Translations under genes and position numbers: made by a program
Notes under the pieces: model-generated
Told to the model about the DNA's origin: nothing
The model's input: the letters and a program-made list of their open reading frames with translations, nothing else
Databases searched by the model: none
DNA from: Nocardia miyunensis NBRC 108239
GTDB taxonomy: Bacteria; Actinomycetota; Actinomycetes; Mycobacteriales; Mycobacteriaceae
Length of the DNA stretch: 39,717 nucleotides
Assembly: GCF_001613065.1 (NCBI RefSeq)
Contig: NZ_BDBQ01000118.1
Coordinates: 1-39,717, forward strand
Reading direction: 5' to 3'
Shown here: positions 8,320 through 16,026 of the stretch, in pieces
Layout of the letters: each line of letters starts with the position of its first letter
Position numbering within the stretch: the stretch's first letter is position 1

Positions 8320-9093
8320 ATGGATGGAAACCCCCTGAAGGATCGCCTGGCCCGGCGTGCGCCACTGTTCGGCGGATGGTGTTCCACCGGAACACCTTTC
8401 GTCGCCGAAGTCATCGCACTGCAGGGCTACGACTTCATCGGACTCGACGCGCAGCACGGCCTCTGGAGCTACGACCGGCTGCTGTCCAGCATGATGGCAC
8501 TGTCCCGGACCGGCGCCGGGATCATTGTGCGCATGCCGTCGCGCGACGCGGCGGCCGCCGGCCGGATGTTGGATGCCGGCGCGCACGGCATCATCTTCCC
8601 GATGATCGAAACCGCCGACGACGCGCGCGAGGCGGTAGAGGCCTGCCGCATCCACCCCAACGGCCGGCGCAGCTTTGGGCCCGTGCGCGCCTCGCAGTCG
8701 TTCGGCCGCGATCCGATCGCGGTGAGCGAGGGCGTGAGCTGCATCGTCATGATCGAAACCGCCCTGGGCGTGGAGAACATCGAAGCGATCACCGCGGTGC
8801 CCGGCATCGACTGCATATACATCGGGCCCGGCGACCTGGCGATCACTATGGGCCTGCCGCCGGGCAACGATCCAATACCCGGCCCTCACGCCGACGGAAT
8901 CGAGCGCGTCCGCAAGGTCGCCACGGCCCGCGACATCGCGGTAGGCATGCCGTGCACTACCGCAGCGAGCGCAATCACGTTGGCGGAGCGGGGATTCAGC
9001 TTCCTGGCGGTGGGCGCGGACACCTGGTGGCTCACCGAGCGCGCCCGCGCCGAGGCGGAATCGCTGCGCGCAGCGGGTCACCTCGGTTACTAA
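8320..9093 (+). CDS. HpcH/HpaI-family aldolase
   Basis: 257 residues. Class II metal-dependent aldolases of this family (HpaI, GarL) cleave 4-hydroxy-2-oxo acids, often to pyruvate plus an aldehyde. Visible motifs: GGWCSTGTPFVAEVIALQGY, FIGLDAQHGLWSY (catalytic His region), IIVRMPSRD, RMLDAGAHGIIFPMIETADD (metal-binding Glu), IVMIETALGVENIEAI and YIGPGDLAITMGL (metal-binding Asp). The ATG at 8320 follows GGAGGG. It is a single-gene unit under site 2; the next operator begins four bases after its stop. It would suit cleavage of a ring-opened hydroxy-oxo acid, but the natural substrate is not evident. Confidence 0.92.
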   Translation: MDGNPLKDRLARRAPLFGGWCSTGTPFVAEVIALQGYDFIGLDAQHGLWSYDRLLSSMMALSRTGAGIIVRMPSRDAAAAGRMLDAGAHGIIFPMIETADDAREAVEACRIHPNGRRSFGPVRASQSFGRDPIAVSEGVSCIVMIETALGVENIEAITAVPGIDCIYIGPGDLAITMGLPPGNDPIPGPHADGIERVRKVATARDIAVGMPCTTAASAITLAERGFSFLAVGADTWWLTERARAEAESLRAAGHLGY

Positions 9094-9096
9094 ATT

Positions 9097-9137
9097 TCAA
9101 CACGAGTGTTGACAATATTTTTCTCCCGGGCTAGCGT
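9097..9137 (+). promoter_or_regulatory. TetR operator and promoter for the amidohydrolase operon (site 3)
   Basis: The perfect operator TCAACACGAGTGTTGA at 9097-9112 overlaps TTGACA (-35, 9109-9114). TAGCGT (-10, 9132-9137) follows after 17 bp. The site starts immediately after the aldolase stop codon. Confidence 0.85.
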
Positions 9138-9142
9138 CCCAG

Positions 9143-9202
9143 GTGGAAACAACCTTTCAACCCCGGCAGATCCGTTGCATTCCCTTGCCGGATTGTTTCT
9201 GA
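9143..9202 (+). CDS. Possible 19-codon leaderless leader ORF
   Basis: GTG at 9143 lies five bases after the -10 box and opens METTFQPRQIRCIPLPDCF (initiator read as Met), ending at TGA 9200-9202, 36 bases before the amidohydrolase. Two Cys residues are present. It does not overlap the next start, so it is weaker than the leader ORFs at other promoters here. Confidence 0.25.
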   Translation: METTFQPRQIRCIPLPDCF

Positions 9203-9238
9203 CTCGCCGAGTTTTTCACGAATGGATGGTGGTTGACG

Positions 9239-10501
9239 ATGAGTCGGATAACGCTGATCTCGAGCGACGGGCATGTCGCCGCACACATGGGTGACTATCG
9301 CCCTTACCTCGAGTCGAGGTACCACGAGGACTTCGATGCGTTTCTCATCGATTACCGCAAATACGGTGTGGTGACCACGGATTCGACGAACATCATGAAC
9401 CGGCTCGACCCCGATGTCGCGGCCGAGTGGCAGGAAAAGGTCACCAACACCGGCCGGCTCGACGCGAGCTGGGACCCCGCACGGCGTGTCGCCGAGCTGG
9501 ACCGGGAGGGCATAGCGGCCGAGGTCTTGTTCCAGGAGTTTGCGACGCCGTTCCTGATGAGCTCGCCGACCCACGCCGCCACGTTGCAGGTCGCACAGCC
9601 GACCGATGACCAGCTCAGCGCGGGCTACCGGGCATACAACCGGTGGGTCAGCGACTTTTGCGCATACGCGCCGCACCGGTGGGCGCCCATGGCTGCGATC
9701 AGCCTGCACGACGTCGACGCCGCGGTCACCGAGATCGAAGCCGTCAAGGAGATGGGATTCTCCGGCATCGCGCTGCCGGCGCTCCCCGGCGATGACCGGC
9801 CGTATCAGCCGCAGTACGACCGGGTATGGGCTGCCCTGCAGGATAATGATCTCGTCGTCAACATCCACGTCGCGATCGGCAGCGCTCTGCCGTCGTACAC
9901 GAAGGCGCCCACTCTGACCTCGGCGCGCGCCATGGTCGGTGCGGACATCTTCACCAGCGTGCGAAACCTGTTGCCGTCGTTGATCTTCGGGGGCGTACTG
10001 GAGCGGTTCCCGAGGTTGCGGATCGTGTTCACCGAGACGCATTCCGACTGGGTGCTGGGCGCGTTGCAGAGGATGGACCACTCGTACGACCGCAGCGATC
10101 TGCGGCGTGACATCCGCGAGGTCGTCCCGATGCGGCCGAGTGAATATTGGCGCCGCCAGTGCTACCTCGGATCCTCACTGTTCTCGCGCGCCGAAGTCGC
10201 GGCCCGCCATCGCATCGGGCTGGACAAGATGATGATCGGAATCGACTTCCCGCACAGTGAGGGCGCGTGGCGTTTCGGCACCCGCGAGTATGTCAAGGCC
10301 ACCTTCGGCGCCGAGCATGTGCCGCCCGCCGATGCGCGCAAGATGTTCGGCACGAACGCCGCGGCCGTCTTCGGGTTCGACCTGCCCGCACTGGACGCAC
10401 TCGCCGAGAAGATCGGAATCGACGAGGCCGACGCGCTGACCCCGCCCTCGGTGCAGCCGACCTATCGCGGCGACCTGGATCGCCCGCTCATCGGAGCCTG
10501 A
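9239..10501 (+). CDS. Amidohydrolase-2 family metal-dependent hydrolase/decarboxylase
   Basis: 420 residues of the amidohydrolase-2 (ACMSD-like) group: TIM-barrel zinc enzymes that hydrolyse C-C bonds or decarboxylate aromatic or ring-cleaved acids. Candidate metal ligands are in SSDGHVAA (N-terminus), VVNIHVAIGS (His), FTETHSDWVLGAL (His) and MMIGIDFPHSEGAW (Asp). ATG at 9239 is preferred; an in-frame TTG two codons upstream is possible. It is the first gene of a four-gene operon with the cupin, SDR and NTF2 proteins. A related enzyme is encoded at 35213-36478, controlled by the same operator type, which suggests two similar steps in one pathway. Confidence 0.88.
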   Translation: MSRITLISSDGHVAAHMGDYRPYLESRYHEDFDAFLIDYRKYGVVTTDSTNIMNRLDPDVAAEWQEKVTNTGRLDASWDPARRVAELDREGIAAEVLFQEFATPFLMSSPTHAATLQVAQPTDDQLSAGYRAYNRWVSDFCAYAPHRWAPMAAISLHDVDAAVTEIEAVKEMGFSGIALPALPGDDRPYQPQYDRVWAALQDNDLVVNIHVAIGSALPSYTKAPTLTSARAMVGADIFTSVRNLLPSLIFGGVLERFPRLRIVFTETHSDWVLGALQRMDHSYDRSDLRRDIREVVPMRPSEYWRRQCYLGSSLFSRAEVAARHRIGLDKMMIGIDFPHSEGAWRFGTREYVKATFGAEHVPPADARKMFGTNAAAVFGFDLPALDALAEKIGIDEADALTPPSVQPTYRGDLDRPLIGA

Positions 10502-10532
10502 TCGCACACGGACACAACGAGAGGAGCCGGCG

Positions 10533-11387
10533 ATGCACATCGTGGACACGGCGCGACTGCCGTGGGAACTGGTGGTCCCGAATACCCGCGGCGGCGACGT
10601 GTGGCGGAAGGTCATCCTGGCCGCGAAGGGCGGCAAGCAGGTCAGCTACGACATTCGGTTCGAGCGCTTCGGCGAGGGCGATCGCGGATACAACTCGATC
10701 CGGCATCGCCACGATTTCGAGCAGCTTCGATTTGCCGCTCTCGGCCGGATGGACCTCGGATTCGATGTTCTCGAAGAGGGTGACGTCGGGTATTTTCCGG
10801 CCAACGCCTATTACGGGCCGCAGAAATGCGAGGGTGCGCTGATTCTGGTCGCGCAGTGGGGCGACCGCTTCGTCACCAAGGAGGAGAGCGACGCGGCCGT
10901 CGCCGAATTATCCAAGCACGGTGAATTCCGCGACGGCATCTACCACGGCGTCGGTGAAGACGATCGCCCGTACAACAAGGATCCGCTCAACGCGATCTGG
11001 GAGCAGGTGTTCGGTGAGCCCTACAAGCCCCAGAAACCGCGCTACCGGCAACCGGTGCTGATGACCCCCTCGGCCTTCGGCTGGTCCGAGGGCGACGGGG
11101 TCACCCGCAGTCACAAACTGGGTGTCTTCACCGAGAACGGGCTGGCGGTCGAGTCGGTGCAATGGCATGCGGACGGCTCGCTGAAGGTGGCGGCCGGTGA
11201 TCCCCGGCCGGCATTCCTGTTCACCACGAAGGGCAGCTTCACTCACGACGGCCAGGAGTTCGGACCGCACACCGGCGTGTGGGCCGAATCCGGCGAAGGC
11301 GTCACGGTGGGTGGGGTATCGGGTAGCGAATTGCTGATGGTCCGCTTTCCCGCACCGTCGAGTCGTATCACGCTCGGCCTGTCCTGA
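10533..11387 (+). CDS. Cupin-like protein of unknown function
   Basis: 284 residues, ATG at 10533 after GAGAGGAG. A single cupin-like region lies around residues 50-90: NSIRHRHDFEQLRF supplies His, His and Glu, then GRMDLGFDVLEEGDVGYFPA. A second beta-rich stretch near the C-terminus (GSFTHDGQEFGPHTGVWAES) looks like another cupin fold, so it may be bicupin. Cupins in catabolic clusters are often dioxygenases or sugar/CoA-acid isomerases, but I cannot assign a reaction. It sits 31 bases after the amidohydrolase and 28 before the SDR. Confidence 0.8.
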   Translation: MHIVDTARLPWELVVPNTRGGDVWRKVILAAKGGKQVSYDIRFERFGEGDRGYNSIRHRHDFEQLRFAALGRMDLGFDVLEEGDVGYFPANAYYGPQKCEGALILVAQWGDRFVTKEESDAAVAELSKHGEFRDGIYHGVGEDDRPYNKDPLNAIWEQVFGEPYKPQKPRYRQPVLMTPSAFGWSEGDGVTRSHKLGVFTENGLAVESVQWHADGSLKVAAGDPRPAFLFTTKGSFTHDGQEFGPHTGVWAESGEGVTVGGVSGSELLMVRFPAPSSRITLGLS

Positions 11388-11415
11388 TTTCGGAAACAAT
11401 GGAGTAGAACCGAAT

Positions 11416-12330
11416 ATGACCCAAATGCGATTCGATGGCCGAGTCGCCCTCATCACGGGGGCAGGCCGCGGGCTGGGACGTGCCTATGCCGAATTGCTCG
11501 CGTCACGCGGCGCGACGGTGGTGGCCAATGATCTCGCGGTGGAATCGGTCGACCGGGATGACGATTCATCCCAGCCCGCCGTGATCGAGACGATTCAGCG
11601 CGACGGCGGAAACGCCGAAATGATCTATGCCGACCTCACATCGGAGGCGAGTTCTCGTGAACTCGCCCGTGAGACGCTGCGCAAGCACGGCCGGGTGGAC
11701 ATTTTCATCCACAATGCGGGTACCGCCACCGGCAGCCTCGACCACCACCTCGACCTTCATCTGAAGGGCGCCGTGTGGGTGCTGCACGAGCTCTGGCCGG
11801 GAATGGTGCAACGTCGGTACGGCCGGGTCCTGATCACGACATCGGGTGTCGGGATGTACGGCTCCGGCGCCGGCGGACAGCGCGCCGAAGACGAGAGCGC
11901 GACCGGGTTCGGCGAGAACTGGTTGTACGGGGTGGCCAAGGCCGGCGCGTACGGCCTCACCCGGCACCTGGCGAACCGAGGCCGGGCCGCCGACATCAAG
12001 GTCAACGCCATCGCGCCGATCGCGTACACAGCCGCCGCGCGGCACGCCACGACGGGACGCACCGCGGACCCGACCGGTCGGCTGCAGTGGATTCGCGAGC
12101 AGTGCACCCCGGAACGGGTAGCACCGGTGGCCGCGTACCTCGTGCACGACGACTGCGGGGTCACCGGCGAGGTCTGGCGTGCGGCGGGCGGCAAGGTCGG
12201 GCGCATCTTCGTCGCCGAGACGGCGGGAATCGAGTTGGCCGACCTGCGGCTCGAGGATGTGCGGGACAACGTCGAGACGATTCGGGACGAGAAGGGCTAC
12301 AGCGTCCCGGCATCGTCCGGCGTCGGCTGA
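11416..12330 (+). CDS. Short-chain dehydrogenase/reductase, peroxisomal-multifunctional-enzyme-like
   Basis: 304 residues. Classical SDR signatures: nucleotide-binding ITGAGRGLGRAYAELLASRG, HNAG (residues about 97-100), catalytic Ser in VLITTSGVGMYGSG, and the YGVAK catalytic Tyr/Lys. The long form with VVANDL and a C-terminal extension resembles the 3-hydroxyacyl-CoA dehydrogenase domain of HSD17B4/FabG-like proteins. It probably oxidises a hydroxy group of the substrate or its CoA ester with NAD(P)+. It is third in the operon, 28 bases after the cupin gene, with an A/G-rich ribosome site (GGAGTAG). Confidence 0.9.
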   Translation: MTQMRFDGRVALITGAGRGLGRAYAELLASRGATVVANDLAVESVDRDDDSSQPAVIETIQRDGGNAEMIYADLTSEASSRELARETLRKHGRVDIFIHNAGTATGSLDHHLDLHLKGAVWVLHELWPGMVQRRYGRVLITTSGVGMYGSGAGGQRAEDESATGFGENWLYGVAKAGAYGLTRHLANRGRAADIKVNAIAPIAYTAAARHATTGRTADPTGRLQWIREQCTPERVAPVAAYLVHDDCGVTGEVWRAAGGKVGRIFVAETAGIELADLRLEDVRDNVETIRDEKGYSVPASSGVG

Positions 12331-12354
12331 GCACACTGATCGAGGAGAATTTTG

Positions 12355-12948
12355 GTGGATACCACAACGACAACGAGCGGAAACGGACTGGACACCCGGT
12401 TGCAGATGCTGCTCGACGAACGTGAGATCAAAAATTGTGTGCTGCGGTACTGCCACGGCACCGACCGGCTGAACTGGGATTTGGTGGCCGACTGCTATAT
12501 GCCCGAAGCCGCCGACGACCACGGCGCTTTCCAAGGCGGGCCGGCGGAACTGGCCGGCTGGCTGGCCGCCAAAGCCAAGTATCGCGGCGCAAAACAGCAC
12601 ATCGTCGCGAATCAGCTGGTCGAAATTTCCGGTGACCGCGCGGTCTGCGAAAGCTACTACCTCTGCTACATCGAATTCATCGACGACCCCGAATTCGTCA
12701 CGACCGGTGACGCCGAGGCCGTCCTGATGGGCGGCCGCTACGTCGACCGCATGGCCCGTGTCGAGGGCACCTGGAAAATCGCCGACCGGGTTTCACTCGT
12801 CGACTGGACGCGCAGCCTCGGCGAACCCGCGTACTGGTCCTCGCCCGCGGCGGCAACCTTCACCAAGGGCCGCGGCGACGACCAGGATCCGGCCCGCCTC
12901 GCATTCGCCGAACTGGGCCTGAGTCCGGGGGCTCGAATATCGCACTGA
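12355..12948 (+). CDS. SnoaL/NTF2-like protein
   Basis: 197 residues of the nuclear-transport-factor-2/SnoaL_4 fold: REIKNCVLRYCHGTDRLNWD, CYMPEAADDHGAF, AKQHIVANQLVEISGDRAVC, and VLMGGRYVDRMARVEGTWKI near the end. Members act as small dehydratases, isomerases or ring-hydroxylating-dioxygenase-like accessory proteins in polycyclic or aromatic degradation. GTG at 12355 is chosen because GAGGAG lies seven bases upstream; TTG at 12352 is too close. It ends the amidohydrolase operon. A small stem-loop, TCGCAC/GTGCGA, spans the stop codon. Confidence 0.88.
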   Translation: MDTTTTTSGNGLDTRLQMLLDEREIKNCVLRYCHGTDRLNWDLVADCYMPEAADDHGAFQGGPAELAGWLAAKAKYRGAKQHIVANQLVEISGDRAVCESYYLCYIEFIDDPEFVTTGDAEAVLMGGRYVDRMARVEGTWKIADRVSLVDWTRSLGEPAYWSSPAAATFTKGRGDDQDPARLAFAELGLSPGARISH

Positions 12949-13230
12949 ACGTGCGACGAGGTGCGAAGTGCCTTCCCGGACTGTGAAATCGAAGTTGCAA
13001 GACTCCGATTATTCAGTCCGGGAGGGCATTCCGATTATCGATGGCAACCTGTGGACCGCCGCATAGACAGCCGACCTCGACCAGCTGTCCGATCTCCGGC
13101 CCGACGCCGCCGTAGTCGATGTCAGCCTCGGACTGTCGTCGAGCAGGGGCGTGACGCGATCATGGACCGGGACCAGCAAGGTCTGGGCAGCCGGTGCGCG
13201 GGGCCGGTCCACGATCTGCAATCTACGGGC

Positions 13231-13333
13231 TCAGCCGATCCGGCCGCAGCCGCAGAAGAACGGCAGCGGAGATCATCGGCTCGATATCCATTGCCGCTGG
13301 ATTACTCGCCATTGAGTCAGACGTGGCGGTCAT
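13231..13333 (-). pseudogene. Flavin reductase remnant with internal deletion
   Basis: The first ~19 codons of the flavin reductase (MTATSDSMASNPAAMDIEP) are fused directly to bases matching its last ~12 codons. About 400 bp of the middle are missing compared with the intact gene at 15205-15717. The junction lies near 13268-13274, at a GCGGAGA-like short identity, and the fusion is out of frame. Confidence 0.85.
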
Positions 13334-13364
13334 ACGCCCATCCTACGAATCCGGCCTACATCTT

Positions 13365-13380
13365 TCAACATCCTTGTTAG
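13365..13380. promoter_or_regulatory. Decayed operator (site 4)
   Basis: TCAACATCCTTGTTAG corresponds to site 6 of copy B. The right arm GTTGA has become GTTAG. It faces the dead flavin reductase, so loss of selection explains the decay. Confidence 0.5.
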
Positions 13381-13494
13381 TTGCAGATGCTAGGACGCAC
13401 GCCGTCGACCAGCCGAGCACAGTTCGTCAGCCAGCACCATCGCGGCCAGGACTAGCAACATAAGGCACAGGCAGCCGGACGCTACTCCCTTTTT

Positions 13495-13535
13495 TCAACT
13501 ATGTCGTTGACAGTGAGATGTGACCGAGCTAACGT
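13495..13535 (+). promoter_or_regulatory. Intact operator and promoter in copy A (site 5)
   Basis: TCAACTATGTCGTTGA at 13495-13510 overlaps TTGACA (13507-13512); TAACGT (-10) is at 13530-13535 after 17 bp. The geometry equals that of site 7. It now drives only a leader ORF and an SDR stub, so its persistence is notable. Confidence 0.75.
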
Positions 13536-13600
13536 TCCTCAAAGCCACCCTGCCGAGCAGTCACCGACAGGGGCCGACAGGGCCAAAGGAGGCCGTCAGC

Positions 13601-13645
13601 ATGATTCATTCGTCGACCATGGCTAGCATCCGGTGGCCCTCATGA
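13601..13645 (+). CDS. 14-codon leader ORF, copy A
   Basis: Encodes MIHSSTMASIRWPS after a strong AAAGGAGG and ends TCATGA across the start of the SDR stub. The coding sequence is base-for-base the same as in copy B (15982-16026). Confidence 0.45.
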   Translation: MIHSSTMASIRWPS

Positions 13646-13722
13646 CCACCATGGATCCGCGTAAGCCCTTGCGGCACAATCCCCTACAGCACAAGGCGCG
13701 CAGAGATATACCGGCTGATTGA
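13642..13722 (+). pseudogene. Truncated 5' end of the SDR gene
   Basis: MTTMDPRKPLRHNPLQHK matches the start of the SDR at 16023, then the sequence turns unrelated at 13696 and stops at TGA 13720-13722. Confidence 0.8.
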
Positions 13723-14113
13723 AAGACTGCGCACGGCACGGGACTTGACGCCCAGCTGACCAGTCGATATCGGCGCGATAACTCCGAGTCAGCGCCATTG
13801 GCCGCACCCGAGCATCATCTTCACGCGTAGTTCGACCGGGTCCCACAGTCGACAGCACGTGGACCGCGACGCCTGCTGCACGATCCGCCGGCTCGCTCAC
13901 ACGCAGTGAACCTATCCGGCCGAGGGTAAGACCCGTCGGCACCCCGGAACTCGCTCTGCCCGACTGGAAATCGGTCTCGCCGGTCGAGCGGACGAACCCC
14001 TACCTCCCCTGAACAGGTCCGGCAGATACACAGCCGTCGACCCACACCGGCGCCACGCCGGAGCTCCACCTCCTCCGCAACGAAGCCGAGGAGTCCGATG
14101 AGAGGAAACAACA
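13723..14113. other. Intergenic region ahead of the secreted protein gene
   Basis: No gene recognised. It should contain the promoter of the secreted protein; no TCAAC-N6-GTTGA site is present. Confidence 0.5.
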
Positions 14114-14812
14114 ATGAGAAAAATCGCTGCGACATGCGCGCTGGTCGCCGGAGCCGTGAGCATCGCGGGAACCGCGCAGGCGGCTCCGCAACCGGACGCC
14201 ATCCACTACACAATGACCGCTACGCCGACGGGGACCGTCATCAGCACCGACGCGGGAACCCTGACTGTCGACAACGGCGTACTCGAGATCAAGAGCCCCA
14301 ACGGAACTGTGCTCGCCGGAAGCGATTTGTCCTTCAGGGTGGACGATTTCGCCTTCCCCATCGCCGCACGGATCAGCGGCCACACCGCCACACTCACCCC
14401 CCAGTTCGACCTCGCGCACGCGAGCTACCGACCCGTCGCCCTGCCGTATGAAGACCAGGCGCCCTGGAAAACTCCGTACGACCGCGAGCAGGCCGCCTGG
14501 AATCGAATGGCCAGCACGATCACCACCGGCGCCACCGTCGGAACCATGGTCGGCGGCCTCACCGGTGCCGCGGTCGGCTGCGTCCTGGGCGGCATCGCCG
14601 GTGCGACCGTCGCCGCCGCGACCATCGTCGGCATGTTCGGCCCGTTCATTCCCGCCGCCGCCGTAGGCTGCCTCGGCGGCATCGTCGCCGTCGGAGCCCT
14701 GGGCACAGTGGCCGGACAACTCCTGGTGACCGCCCCCCTCACGATCATGGCCGCGGTGCAGTACTTCACCACCATCAACGAACCGGCACCTGGCACGGCC
14801 ACGCCCAAGTAA
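14114..14812 (+). CDS. Secreted glycine-rich protein of the Nocardia DUF8020 type
   Basis: 232 residues. A Sec signal peptide (MRKIAATCALVAGAVSIAGT, cleavage near AQA-AP at residue 25) is followed by a beta-rich domain (VISTDAGTLTVDNGVLEIKS, then LSFRVDDFAFPIAARISGHT). The C-terminal half is a Gly/Ala-rich hydrophobic region with GxxxG repeats (TTGATVGTMVGGLTGAAVGC, then LGGIAGATVAAATIVGMFGP) that could insert in a membrane. I remember this architecture as common and paralogous in Nocardia; function unknown. ATG at 14114 has AGAGGAAA upstream. It lies between the two copies of the duplicated control region and outside the TetR regulon. Confidence 0.8.
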   Translation: MRKIAATCALVAGAVSIAGTAQAAPQPDAIHYTMTATPTGTVISTDAGTLTVDNGVLEIKSPNGTVLAGSDLSFRVDDFAFPIAARISGHTATLTPQFDLAHASYRPVALPYEDQAPWKTPYDREQAAWNRMASTITTGATVGTMVGGLTGAAVGCVLGGIAGATVAAATIVGMFGPFIPAAAVGCLGGIVAVGALGTVAGQLLVTAPLTIMAAVQYFTTINEPAPGTATPK

Positions 14813-15204
14813 CCGGCCCGCCCGGACCGCACGTACACCGAGGGTCTTTCACCACCGGGCGGCGAACGCTCTCCCGCGGAGCCCCGATTCCCCAGTCCCT
14901 ATACGAAAGTGCTTGCTGTACAACATGTTACGGCATTCGACAGGACGGTCTCCCGCAACGCACCGTCAGCCCGGAGCGAACGGCCGGATACTGTCGCCCA
15001 CATGTCGGTGCACTCGGCCTGAGCGTGGGACTGGAGTATCACACCGAGTGTGCAGTGCGGGGCGAAATACCTTCCCGGAATGGAAAATCGGAGTCGTAAG
15101 GCTCAACCATACTGTCCGGGAAGGCATTTCGATCATCAATAACAGCCATGGCGATCGCGATGCGGGTCCCGATCCCCGGGGCGACGGCTATGCGCTATCG
15201 GCAC
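14813..15204. other. Convergent intergenic region containing the start of duplicate copy B
   Basis: No gene. CGCCCGG and CCGGGCG (around 14819 and 14856) could pair as a weak terminator. At 15066-15125 CCTTCCCGGA and TCCGGGAAGG form a 10-bp inverted repeat that is also present, altered, in copy A. Confidence 0.45.
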
Positions 15205-15717
15205 TCAGCCGATCCGGTGGCCGCCGCGGAAGAACGGCAGCGGAGACGACAGGCGCCCATCCCCCAGCGCTCGCACGCGCCCCACGCAGATCTCGTGGTC
15301 GCCGCCGGCATGGATCGTCTCGATGTCACAGTCGATCCACGCGATCACATCGTCGAGCCGCGGACAGCCGCCCTCCGTTGCGGACCAGCCGACCCCGTCG
15401 AACTTTTCCGTTCCGCTGCGGGCGAACTGACGACATACCGATTCCTGGTCGGCGGCCAGCACATTGATGCAGAACCGGCCCGAGCGCTTGATGATCGGCC
15501 ACGTCTCCGACGAATTCGCCGCGCAGAAGCCAACCAGCGGCGGGGCCAGCGAGATCGAGAAGAACGAGCCGATCGCCAGTCCGACCGGCCGCTCACCGTC
15601 CATGGTCGATACCACGACGACGCCGGTCAGGAAGTGGCCGAGTACTCGCCGGAAGATCGTCGGCTCGATATCCATTGCCGCTGGATTACTCGCCATTGAG
15701 TCAGACGTGGTGGTCAT
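15205..15717 (-). CDS. Flavin reductase (HpaC/HsaB-like)
   Basis: 170 residues of the short flavin reductase family that make FMNH2 or FADH2 with NAD(P)H for two-component monooxygenases. Motifs: FRRVLGHFLTGVVVVSTMDG, GLAIGSFFSISLAPPLVGFC, SGRFCINVLAADQESVCRQF, and GGDHEICVGRVRALG with the family His. Its likely client is the luciferase-like oxygenase at 6827-7957, which shares the operator. ATG 15717 lies exactly six bases after the -10 box TAGGAT, so the mRNA should be leaderless and start at this codon. A degenerate copy of the same gene is at 13231-13333. Confidence 0.92.
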   Translation of the reverse strand: MTTTSDSMASNPAAMDIEPTIFRRVLGHFLTGVVVVSTMDGERPVGLAIGSFFSISLAPPLVGFCAANSSETWPIIKRSGRFCINVLAADQESVCRQFARSGTEKFDGVGWSATEGGCPRLDDVIAWIDCDIETIHAGGDHEICVGRVRALGDGRLSSPLPFFRGGHRIG

Positions 15718-15723
15718 GCGACC

Positions 15724-15764
15724 ATCCTACGAATCTGGCTTACATATTTCAACAGACATGTTGA
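15724..15764 (-). promoter_or_regulatory. TetR operator and promoter for the flavin reductase (site 6)
   Basis: TCAACAGACATGTTGA at 15749-15764 overlaps TTGAAA (-35, 15747-15752 on the minus strand). TAGGAT (-10, 15724-15729) follows after 17 bp, and the ATG six bases later. Confidence 0.85.
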
Positions 15765-15875
15765 TTGAGTCCGCCATGCCGTCCGCCTCCGACCAGCCGA
15801 GCGCAGCCCGGCAGCCAGCCGCCTTTGCAGCCAGGGCTACCGACATGGCACACAGATGGCCGGGGCTCCCACTTT

Positions 15876-15916
15876 TCAACTATACCGTTGACAGAGAGAT
15901 GTGACCGAGCTAACGT
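15876..15916 (+). promoter_or_regulatory. TetR operator and promoter for the SDR and ABC importer operon (site 7)
   Basis: TCAACTATACCGTTGA at 15876-15891 overlaps TTGACA (15888-15893); TAACGT (-10, 15911-15916) after 17 bp. With site 6 it controls a divergent pair. Confidence 0.88.
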
Positions 15917-15981
15917 TCCTCAAAGCCACCCTGCCGAGCAGTCACCGACAGGGGCCGACAGGGCCAAAGGAGGCCGTCAGC

Positions 15982-16026
15982 ATGATTCATTCGTCGACCA
16001 TGGCTAGCATCCGGTGGCCCTCATGA
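15982..16026 (+). CDS. 14-codon leader ORF coupled to the SDR
   Basis: MIHSSTMASIRWPS, with the best Shine-Dalgarno of the region (AAAGGAGG, nine bases before the ATG). Its TGA overlaps the SDR ATG (TCATGA), and the SDR has no good ribosome site of its own, so the SDR probably depends on translation of this peptide. Identical in copy A. No known leader family is recognised. Confidence 0.55.
   Translation: MIHSSTMASIRWPS

Larger units (their letters stand above)
12959..13695. repeat. Duplicated control region, copy A (degenerate)
   Basis: This segment is a diverged copy of 15049-16076. It begins with an ~85-base stretch about 75% like 15058-15142 that carries a potential hairpin. Then come a collapsed flavin reductase, a decayed operator, an intact operator and promoter, a leader ORF and the first codons of the SDR. 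Similarity stops abruptly at 13695 (16076 in copy B). The part from 13511 to 13695 is nearly identical between copies, with about five differences by eye; the rest is about 70-75% similar. Confidence 0.85.

Noticed and set aside
8276..8338. 20-codon ORF overlapping the aldolase start
   Set aside because: It reads through the aldolase start in another frame and ends inside it, so unlike the other leader ORFs it gives no stop-start coupling; listed only within the hairpin entry.
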